From: Kribbella sp. NBC_01245
GTDB taxonomy: Bacteria > Actinomycetota > Actinomycetes > Propionibacteriales > Kribbellaceae
Length of the DNA stretch: 64,000 bases
Direction: 5' to 3'
Assembly (NCBI RefSeq): GCF_036226525.1
Contig: NZ_CP108487.1
Location: forward strand, 8,432,001 to 8,496,000
Under the pieces are notes generated by a model. It was given only the letters and a program-made list of their open reading frames with translations. It was not told the DNA's origin and did not search any database. Numbering within the stretch: position 1 is the stretch's first letter; each line of letters begins with the position of its first letter. Of this stretch, positions 57,956 through 64,000 are shown piece by piece. The position numbers and the translations under genes were made by a program.

Positions 57956-59116
57956 ATGTCCGACCTGCGCCTGCGCACGCTTCGTGCCTTCGGCCGTACC
58001 CCTTCCCTTCGCGCCGCCGCGCGCCGTTATGCCAGTGGCGTTCCGGCCCAGCCCGAACCGGTGGTTGAGCCCGCGAAGAAGCCGTTGCCCAAGGGGCACA
58101 GCGTGGTCGACAGTGCGATCTACTCCGGTGGTTGCCGGGTCGCGTCACCGGCCACGTTGGCCGAGACGTACCAGGGTTTGCACGAGACGCCCGGCAGTCT
58201 GGCCTGGATCGGCCTGTATCGCCCGGACAGGCGCGAACTCGCCTCGCTGGCGCAGGAGTTCGACCTGCACGAGCTGGCCATCGAGGACGCCATCCAGGCC
58301 CACCAGCGGCCGAAGCTCGAGCGGTACGGCGACACCCTGTTCGTCGTACTGAAGGCTGCTCGCTATCGGGACGAGACCGAGGAGGTCGAGTTCGGCGAGG
58401 TGCACTTGTTCGTCGGGCCGGACTTCGTCGTGACGGTTCGCCATGCCGAGGCGCCGAACCTTGCCGCCGTACGGCGCCGGGTGGAACGCGATCCCGAGCT
58501 GCTGCTGCGCGGCACCGAGGCGGTTCTCTACGCGATCATGGACAAGGTCGTCGACGGGTATGCGCCGGTCGTCGCCGGTCTCGAGAACGACATCGACGAG
58601 ATCGAGACCGAGGTGTTCCGTGGCGATCCGAAGGTGTCGCGGCGCATCTACGAGTTGTCCCGCGAGGTGATCGAGTTCCAGCGCGCGACCCGGCCGCTGA
58701 TCGGAATCCTCGAGCAACTACGCAAGGGCTTCGACAAGTACAAGGTGGACGAGGAACTGCAGCGCTCGCTGCGAGATGTCGCCGACCACGTCACCCAGGT
58801 GGTGGAGAAGGTCGACGCCTTCCGCGAACTGCTGCGCGACATCCTGACCGTGAACGCCACTTTGGTCGCGCAGAAGCAGAACGAGGAGATGAAGAGCCTC
58901 ACCGTCGCGAGCAACAGCCAGAACGAAGAGGTGAAGAAGATCTCAGCGTGGGCGGCGATCCTGTTCGCGCCGACGTTGATCGGCACGGTCTATGGCATGA
59001 ACTTCGACGTGATGCCGGAACGGGACTGGACCTACGGATATCCCTTCGCCGTAGCGCTGATGGGCCTGGTCTGCGTAACTTTGCATCAGGTCTTCAAGCG
59101 GCGTGGTTGGTTGTAG
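57956..59116 (+). CDS. corA: CorA-family magnesium/cobalt transporter
   Basis: A 386-residue transporter. The start at ATG 57956 follows GGAGGACTGCC. A large cytoplasmic domain (about 40-320) ends in long helices, followed by two C-terminal membrane segments: KKISAWAAILFAPTLIGTVYGMNF, which contains the pore signature YGMN, and YPFAVALMGLVCVTLHQVF. A basic tail FKRRGWL ends the protein. Moves Mg2+ (and Co2+) across the membrane as a pentamer in the known family. Confidence 0.93.
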   Translation: MSDLRLRTLRAFGRTPSLRAAARRYASGVPAQPEPVVEPAKKPLPKGHSVVDSAIYSGGCRVASPATLAETYQGLHETPGSLAWIGLYRPDRRELASLAQEFDLHELAIEDAIQAHQRPKLERYGDTLFVVLKAARYRDETEEVEFGEVHLFVGPDFVVTVRHAEAPNLAAVRRRVERDPELLLRGTEAVLYAIMDKVVDGYAPVVAGLENDIDEIETEVFRGDPKVSRRIYELSREVIEFQRATRPLIGILEQLRKGFDKYKVDEELQRSLRDVADHVTQVVEKVDAFRELLRDILTVNATLVAQKQNEEMKSLTVASNSQNEEVKKISAWAAILFAPTLIGTVYGMNFDVMPERDWTYGYPFAVALMGLVCVTLHQVFKRRGWL

Positions 59117-59181
59117 GCCGGGGAGGTTGTTGGCCCTGGGTATTAAGGTCAGCAGCAACAGAAGCGAAAGGGGCTCCGGCG

Positions 59182-59367
59182 ATGTGGTTGTTCCTGCGTA
59201 AGCGGTTGCTGATGTGGCTGATCCTCGCGGTCGGTGTGCCTTTGCTGGACTGGCTACTGGGCAAGGCGAGCGACACGATTCGGGCCCGCAAGGGGGATAA
59301 CGCGGTGACTCGCGGCCTCGACACGACGCGAACCGGGGTTCGCAAAGTGCGCGGCCGCCGGCGCTGA
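59182..59367 (+). CDS. Small basic membrane protein
   Basis: 61 residues: MWLFLRKRLLMWLILAVGVP, then LLDWLLGKASDTI and a very basic tail (GVRKVRGRRR). GAAAGGGGCTCC precedes the ATG. One membrane helix with positive ends. It is 65 bases after corA. No family recognised. Confidence 0.65.
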   Translation: MWLFLRKRLLMWLILAVGVPLLDWLLGKASDTIRARKGDNAVTRGLDTTRTGVRKVRGRRR

Positions 59368-59556
59368 GTCCTCACCCATGGTCGCCGGTTCGTTGCTCAG
59401 AAGGGAAAAATCACCCCTTCCGGGCACCAGAATCGGCGAAATGCCATGAAATACAAGAAAAGTGCCGCGTGGGTGTTTGTACAGGGCGTGAAAGGTCCAT
59501 AACGTTCCCTGAAGATCGAGCGCGGTGCTCGACACCTACGTTCACGGAGGGAAGCA

Positions 59557-60156
59557 GTGAACAAGAGTCAGTTGGTCGAAGCGCTCGCAGTGCACTTCGA
59601 CGGAAACCGCCGTTCCGCCCAGCACGCCTTGGAGTCGGTGATCGACACCGTCCAGCGCGAGTTGACGAAGAAGGGTGGCAAGGTCGCCATCACCGGGTTC
59701 GGCGCCTTTGAGGCGATCGAGCGCGGCGCTCGCATGGTTCGCAACCCGCGGACCGGCGAGACCAAGCGCGCCAAGAAGACGGTGGTCCCGAAGTTCCGGG
59801 CCGGCGCCGAGCTGAAGGCCGTTGTTTCCGGTGCGAAGAAGCTGCCGAAGCTGGTTGCTCCGAAGCCGGCCGCGACCGCCACCAAGGCCGCCGCCACCAA
59901 GGCCGCACCGGCGAAGGCCGCTGCGACCAAGACCGCCGCCAAGAAGGCTCCGGCCAAGGCCGCCGCCACCAAGACGGTTGCCAAGAAGGCTCCCGCCAAG
60001 ACGGCTGCCAAGAAGGCTCCGGCCAAGGCCGCCGCCACCAAGACCGTTGCCAAGAAGGCTCCGGCGAAGACCGTTGCCAAGAAGACGGTTGCCAAGAAGG
60101 CACCCGCCAAGAAGGCTCCGGCCAAGAAGGCTCCCGCGAAGCGCACCGCTCGCTGA
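59557..60156 (+). CDS. HU-family nucleoid protein with Lys/Ala/Pro-rich tail
   Basis: A 199-residue DNA-binding protein. The HU fold (residues 1-90) has NKSQLVEALAVHFDGNRRSA, the GFGAFEAIERGARMVRNPRTGE DNA-binding arm region and VVPKFRAGAELK. Residues 100-199 are a repetitive, H1-like tail of KKAPAK, KAAATK and KTVAKK units, as in HupB/HupS of mycobacteria and streptomycetes, which packs DNA. The coding repeats are nearly identical in DNA and thus prone to length change. ACGGAGGGAAGC precedes the start. Confidence 0.95.
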   Translation: MNKSQLVEALAVHFDGNRRSAQHALESVIDTVQRELTKKGGKVAITGFGAFEAIERGARMVRNPRTGETKRAKKTVVPKFRAGAELKAVVSGAKKLPKLVAPKPAATATKAAATKAAPAKAAATKTAAKKAPAKAAATKTVAKKAPAKTAAKKAPAKAAATKTVAKKAPAKTVAKKTVAKKAPAKKAPAKKAPAKRTAR

Positions 60157-60187
60157 TCCTTCGCACCACCTGCACTGAAGCACCTTT

Positions 60188-60229
60188 GCGAAGGCCGGTC
60201 TCCCCAATCCGGGGGCGACCGGCTTTCGC
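60188..60229 (+). terminator. HU gene terminator
   Basis: An inverted repeat with GCGAAGGCCGGTC on the left and GACCGG-CTTTCGC on the right (one mismatch), extended inside by TCCCC/GGGGG, begins 32 bases after the HU stop. It also faces the convergent cold-shock-like gene. Confidence 0.82.
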
Positions 60230-60247
60230 CGTACTCAGAGCGTTTTT

Positions 60248-60454
60248 CTAGGGCAGGGTTATGAAGCGGACGGACGTAATAGCGAGGCTCGCGCCCTCGC
60301 CGGACGTCTCCAGCCGCACTCGCTGGCCGATGCGCAACAGCCGGACCGGCGTTGTCGTAAGGCTTTCCGGCCCGAAGGACAGCTCGATCCCGTTGTCCGT
60401 CAGTACGGCGCCCGCACCCGTCTCCGCGTCGTACCGGCTCACAGTGGCTTGCAT
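60248..60454 (-). CDS. Cold-shock-domain-like small protein
   Basis: 68 residues: MQATVSRYDAETGAGAVLTDNGIELSFGPESL, then RLLRIGQRVRLETSGEGASLAITSVRF. The strand pattern and GxGxx-DNG-LSF positions fit a single OB-fold like cold-shock proteins, though the aromatic RNP1/RNP2 residues are mostly absent, so nucleic-acid binding is doubtful. It lies 4 bases after cofC on the same strand and is probably cotranscribed. Confidence 0.7.
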   Translation of the reverse strand: MQATVSRYDAETGAGAVLTDNGIELSFGPESLTTTPVRLLRIGQRVRLETSGEGASLAITSVRFITLP

Positions 60455-60458
60455 GAGT

Positions 60459-61124
60459 TCAGCATGCCAGGCCTTCGGAGCCGGTGGCCGCTCCGAGCAC
60501 CAACGACATCACCTCAGCCGTTTGCGGACCTAGTCCAAGCTGTACGGCGTGCGCGAGGTCTGCCGCCGTATCGACGTCGCGGCGAACCGAGATGATGCCG
60601 GGATGATCAATGGGTACGGCGCCCGACGCCTGGTGCGCGAGCGCGGATCCGACCCCGAAGCGTGGATCCAGTTCGACGCCCGGGCCAGCCGCTAACAGCG
60701 TCGTACCCGTGCCTGGTAAGTCGATAACGAAGCTTCGGCCTATCCCGCAGGCTGCGAGGACTGACGTCAGTTCAGCCGGCCGTAGCGCGGGGAGATCGGC
60801 AGACATCGCCGCAACGCCAGTGCCTTCTTTGGCGGCCACAGCGGCTCCATGCGCCAGCGCCTCGTTAAGCCCAAGGTCCGGCCGATCTGGCTCTACCCTT
60901 GCGCCTAGGGCGGTTACGGCCGCCGCAACGGTCGGATCGTCGGTCACGACCACTACGCCGTGGACCATCGGCGTAGCCAGGGCTGCCGCAGTAGTGTCGA
61001 CGGCAAAGGCCAGCGCGAACTCAGGACGGTGCTGAGGGTAGGCGTCAGCAAGTCGGCTCTTCGCGATCGTCAAACGCTTCACCGGGAGCACGAGGGTCCA
61101 GGAAGCGACCTGTACGTCTGCCAT
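60459..61124 (-). CDS. cofC: 2-phospho-L-lactate (or phosphoenolpyruvate) guanylyltransferase
   Basis: Activates 2-phospholactate or PEP with GTP during coenzyme F420 synthesis. The 221-residue nucleotidyltransferase has LVLPVKRLTIAKSRLAD at the start, VVVVTDDPTVAAA, LGLNEALAHGA, AMSADLPALRPAEL and DPRFGVGSALAHQASGA, all typical of CofC/FbiD. ATG 61124 is chosen since conserved sequence starts there. It is divergent from the acyltransferase with only 16 bases between starts. Confidence 0.92.
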   Translation of the reverse strand: MADVQVASWTLVLPVKRLTIAKSRLADAYPQHRPEFALAFAVDTTAAALATPMVHGVVVVTDDPTVAAAVTALGARVEPDRPDLGLNEALAHGAAVAAKEGTGVAAMSADLPALRPAELTSVLAACGIGRSFVIDLPGTGTTLLAAGPGVELDPRFGVGSALAHQASGAVPIDHPGIISVRRDVDTAADLAHAVQLGLGPQTAEVMSLVLGAATGSEGLAC

Positions 61125-61140
61125 CAGGCAGGATTCTCCC

Positions 61141-61935
61141 ATGACCGAAGGTTCGCACGACCGCCAGGAGGCAGCAGTGGAGCGCAGACCGCGCACAGGG
61201 TTCTGGTTCGGCCTGGTGGTAGTGCTGGTCAAGCCGTTCATGCTGCTCTGGACCAAGCGCGACTGGCGTGGGATGGAGAACGTACCGCGCACGGGCGGCA
61301 TGGTCTTCGTGACCAACCACATCTCCCACTTCGATCCGTTCGCGGTCGGGTTCTTCGTCTACGAGTGCCGGCGGATCCCGCGCCTGCTCGGCAAGGCGTC
61401 CCTGTTCAAACTGCCGATCGCCGGGCGCATCATCACCAGCGCCGGCCAGATCCCGGTCTATCGCGGGTCCGCCGAGGCCGCTGACGCCTTCCGGGCCGCC
61501 GTCGCTGCGGTCGAGCAAGGCGAATGTGTCGGCGTCTATCCCGAGGGCACGATCACCCGCGACCCGCAGTTGTGGCCGATGACGGGCAAGACCGGCGCCG
61601 CCCGGATCGCGTTGATGACCGGTTGCCCGGTGATCCCGATCGCGAACTGGGGCGCTCAGGAGGTGTTCGCCAGTTATGGTTCGCACGCCGTCCGGTTGCT
61701 GCCGCGCAAGACCATGCGGGTCAAGGCAGGCAAGCCGGTCGACCTGAGCGCGTTCGAGGGGCAGCCGATCACCTCCGACCTGTTGCAGAAGGCAACAACC
61801 GTGATCATGGACCGGGTCGCGCTCGAGCTGGGCGAGTTGCGCGGCGAGACCCCGCCGGCCCAGTTGTACGACGCTCGTCAGGCTCGTGAAGACAAGGCTC
61901 GTCAGGCTCGTGAGGAAGGTGAGGGGCAGGTATGA
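61141..61935 (+). CDS. plsC: 1-acyl-glycerol-3-phosphate acyltransferase
   Basis: A 264-residue PlsC-type acyltransferase for phospholipid synthesis. NHISHFDPF (HX4D motif) at about 60, the substrate-binding KASLFKLPIAGRI and VGVYPEGTITRDP, and an N-terminal membrane segment (FWFGLVVVLVKPFMLLW). The C-terminus is charged with a repeated (QAREDKARQAREEG) stretch. The stop overlaps gpsA (ATGA), pairing the glycerol-3-phosphate supply gene with the acylation gene. Confidence 0.92.
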   Translation: MTEGSHDRQEAAVERRPRTGFWFGLVVVLVKPFMLLWTKRDWRGMENVPRTGGMVFVTNHISHFDPFAVGFFVYECRRIPRLLGKASLFKLPIAGRIITSAGQIPVYRGSAEAADAFRAAVAAVEQGECVGVYPEGTITRDPQLWPMTGKTGAARIALMTGCPVIPIANWGAQEVFASYGSHAVRLLPRKTMRVKAGKPVDLSAFEGQPITSDLLQKATTVIMDRVALELGELRGETPPAQLYDARQAREDKARQAREEGEGQV

Positions 61936-62936
61936 CCAAAGTGGCGGTGTTCGGGGCCGGCTCGTGGGGTACGGCGTTCGCGACCGTGCTGGCCCAGGCC
62001 GGTAATCAGGTGTCGATCTGGGGACGTCGGGAGGCGCTGTGCGAGACGATCAACGCGCGGCACGAGAACACCGACTACCTGCCCGGCATCCGGTTACCCG
62101 ATTCGATCACTGCCACCCATGACCCGGCGGCCGCCGCTGCCGGGGCCGAGGCGATCGTGCTGGCCGTGCCGAGCCAGTCGTTGCGGGACAACCTGCGCGA
62201 CTGGGCAGGCGTGCTGCCCTCCGCCGTACCGCTGGTGAGTTTGATGAAGGGTGTCGAGGTCGGCACCACCAAGCGGATGAGCGAAGTGATCGCGGAGTTG
62301 ACCGGCGCCGGGCCCGAGCGGATCGCCGTCGTCTCCGGGCCGAACCTGGCGCGCGAGATCGCCGAGGGACAGCCCGCGGCCAGCGTGGTGGCCTGCACGG
62401 ACGAGGGTACGGCGGCCCGGTTGCAGAAGCTTTGCCATTCGCCGACGTTCCGGCCCTATACGAACAACGACGTGGTGGGGTGCGAGCTTGGTGGTGCGAC
62501 CAAGAACGTGATCGCGCTGGCGGTTGGTATGGCGGTCGGACTGGGCTTTGGGGATAACGCGCGCGCTTCGGTGATCACGCGTGGGTTGGTCGAGACGGCG
62601 CGGCTTGGGCGGGCGTTGGGGGCGGACGAGCACACCTTCTCCGGGTTGGCCGGGTTGGGGGATCTGGTGGCGACTTGCTCGTCGCCGTTGTCGCGGAACC
62701 GGACGTTCGGCGAGAAGCTCGGGCAGGGGATGACTGTCGCGGAGATCGCCGGCGCTACTCGGCAAGTGGCTGAGGGTGTGAAGTCGTGCTCGTCGATCAC
62801 GGAGCTTGCGCATCACCACGATGTCGAGATGCCGATCGCGGAGCATGTCACTCGCGTGGTTTCGGGGGAGATGACTCCCAAGGACATGCTGTTCAGTCTG
62901 ATCTCGCGGTCTGCCAAGTCCGAGCGTTGGGGCTAG
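61932..62936 (+). CDS. gpsA: Glycerol-3-phosphate dehydrogenase [NAD(P)+]
   Basis: Reduces dihydroxyacetone phosphate to sn-glycerol-3-phosphate, the backbone of phospholipids. 334 residues: VAVFGAGSWGTAFATVLAQAG, SLMKGVEVGTTKRMSEVI, VVSGPNLAREIAEGQP, GGATKNVIALAVGMAVGLGFGDNARA (cut; includes the catalytic Lys), and GLAGLGDLVATCSSPLSRNRTFGEKLG. It is translationally coupled to plsC; its end overlaps the ROK gene tail to tail. Confidence 0.97.
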   Translation: MTKVAVFGAGSWGTAFATVLAQAGNQVSIWGRREALCETINARHENTDYLPGIRLPDSITATHDPAAAAAGAEAIVLAVPSQSLRDNLRDWAGVLPSAVPLVSLMKGVEVGTTKRMSEVIAELTGAGPERIAVVSGPNLAREIAEGQPAASVVACTDEGTAARLQKLCHSPTFRPYTNNDVVGCELGGATKNVIALAVGMAVGLGFGDNARASVITRGLVETARLGRALGADEHTFSGLAGLGDLVATCSSPLSRNRTFGEKLGQGMTVAEIAGATRQVAEGVKSCSSITELAHHHDVEMPIAEHVTRVVSGEMTPKDMLFSLISRSAKSERWG

Positions 62937-64000
62937 TCGCGGTCGAGGAGTTGCTGGAGGACTAGAGCGGCGGCGCCTTTGAGGGCGGCGTCGCTCGTCT
63001 CCGAAGTGGTGACGCGCAGCGTGGTCGTAGCCAGTGGCAACGACCTGGCGTAGATGTTCTCCCGTACGCCGGCCAGGAGGCTTTCGCCGGCTTGGGCGAG
63101 AGAGCCGCCGATGACGATGACCGACGGGTTGAGCAGGCTGACGCAGGTGGCGAGCACAGTGCCGAGCTCGCGCCCGGCCTGCCTGACCGCGCGGGTCGCT
63201 GCGGCATTTCCGGCGCGCACTTGGTCGACGATGTCCTGGCTGCTGGTGACTTGGACTCCCTGCTCACGTAGATCCATCGCGATCGCTGCCGCGCTCGCGA
63301 TGGCTTCGAGGCATCCGGTATTGCCACAGCGGCAGACGACGTGATGCCCGCCAGGGGTCTGCACATGGCCGAGGTCGCCCGCTGCGCCCTGGGCGCCTCG
63401 TTGCAGCCGGCCGCCGCTGATCACCCCGGCACCGATGCCAGTGGCGACCTTGACGAACAGGAGATGGTCTACGTCGGCGTAGTGGCTGGTGTGCTCGCCA
63501 AGGGCCATGAGGTTCACGTCGTTGTCGACGAGCACCGGCTGGCCTAGATCCTTCTCTAGCCGTCCCACTACGTCGTAGCCGTCCCAGCCGGGCATGATCG
63601 GCGGATGGTTCGGCCGGCCGGTCTCGTGCTCGACCGGACCGGGTAGACCTATACCGGTGCCGGCCAGGGGAGCGTGGCCTTTCAGCAGCTTGCGCGCTTC
63701 ACGGACGGCCCGGCCCAGGATGCCCTCGGGTCCTTGGTCGATGCGCTGTGCGGTGGTGACGCTGTCGAGGATCGTGCCGGCCAGATCGGTGAGTGCGACG
63801 GTCAGGTGGCTGGCGCCGACGTCGATGGCCAGGATCACCCGGGCGCCGGGGTTGAAGGCGAACCGGGCCGGTGGGCGTCCGCCGGTCGAGGACGCTTCCC
63901 CCGACTGGACCACCAGGCCGCTCGCCAGCAGCGCGTCGATCCGGCCGGCCACCGTGGAGCGGGCCAGGCCGGACAGCTCGATCAGCTCGGCCCTGGTTCG
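62933..64000 (-). CDS. ROK-family transcriptional regulator/sugar kinase, N-terminus cut by the window
   Basis: The frame is open to the right edge, so the first part is missing. The visible start, RTRAELIELSGLARSTVAGRID, is a winged HTH, followed by the ROK kinase-like domain: LAIDVGASHLTVALTDLAG (phosphate site), GTGIGLPGPVEHETG, LVDNDVNLMALGEH, and the zinc-binding HHVVCRCGNTGCLEAIAS. ROK repressors of this kind control sugar uptake and use. Ligand unknown. Confidence 0.92.
   Translation of the reverse strand, partial: RTRAELIELSGLARSTVAGRIDALLASGLVVQSGEASSTGGRPPARFAFNPGARVILAIDVGASHLTVALTDLAGTILDSVTTAQRIDQGPEGILGRAVREARKLLKGHAPLAGTGIGLPGPVEHETGRPNHPPIMPGWDGYDVVGRLEKDLGQPVLVDNDVNLMALGEHTSHYADVDHLLFVKVATGIGAGVISGGRLQRGAQGAAGDLGHVQTPGGHHVVCRCGNTGCLEAIASAAAIAMDLREQGVQVTSSQDIVDQVRAGNAAATRAVRQAGRELGTVLATCVSLLNPSVIVIGGSLAQAGESLLAGVRENIYARSLPLATTTLRVTTSETSDAALKGAAALVLQQLLDRD

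Overview
The window reads as a chromosomal segment of a high-GC Gram-positive actinomycete. Codon third positions are strongly G/C, GTG and TTG starts are frequent, tRNA-Glu sits beside gltX, HU carries a long Lys/Ala/Pro tail, and an F420-pathway gene (cofC) and SigE-type sigma factors are present. A Nocardioidaceae (Kribbella-like) origin is my inference and was not tested by any search.

Layout. 1-16,250 is a branched-chain amino acid and serine block: ilvD, an attenuator, ilvB-ilvN-ilvC, a degenerate membrane-bound trypsin-like protein, serA, an O-methyltransferase, a 50-codon gene coupled to leuB, ilvE, a second attenuator, cimA with a coupled ACT-like small protein, and a Tat-signal SDR oxidoreductase. 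leuC-leuD lie far away (55,602-57,648) beside a divergent IclR/NdgR-type regulator. Together these genes make valine, leucine and isoleucine, with isoleucine also reachable through citramalate. Two leader peptides rich in Ile/Leu/Val codons in front of intrinsic terminators point to ribosome-mediated attenuation.

16,461-27,297: a two-component pair whose response-regulator gene is hit in its last codons by an intact-looking 7.6-kb Tn3-family transposon (18,359-25,977; matching terminal repeats; AACTC on both sides). It carries tnpA, a zinc-finger serine recombinase, and cargo: a SigE-type sigma factor, a membrane partner, a small membrane protein and a frameshifted secreted protein. Beyond it lies a secreted alginate-lyase-like protein with a palindromic operator.

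27,349-33,400: ribonucleotide reductase nrdAB on the minus strand under a cobalamin riboswitch. NrdB has the residues of a class Ic (Phe instead of radical Tyr) enzyme, and NrdA is interrupted by a 378-residue LAGLIDADG intein that is followed by Gly instead of Cys/Ser/Thr. A DinB-like gene follows with a perfect SOS box.

33,804-46,520 is the most novel part: a RiPP-type (modified peptide) locus with two short peptides sharing a leader-like segment, a SPASM radical SAM enzyme, a divergent B12-binding radical SAM enzyme, a cysteine-decarboxylase-like flavoprotein, an MFS exporter, a cyclase/AAA/TPR regulator, an intracellular subtilase, a GAF protein and an ATP-grasp ligase. Most are tightly packed or overlapping. 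The first peptide ends in a single C-terminal Cys, the expected substrate of the flavoprotein.

46,625-64,000: a secreted beta-propeller-like protein, a frameshifted IS3-type element, a repeat-rich non-coding stretch, FAH-family hydrolase, gltX with an altered HIGH motif, a CPBP protease, tRNA-Gln and tRNA-Glu, leuCD, corA with a possible Mg2+-sensing leader, HU, cofC, plsC, gpsA and a partial ROK-family regulator at the right edge.
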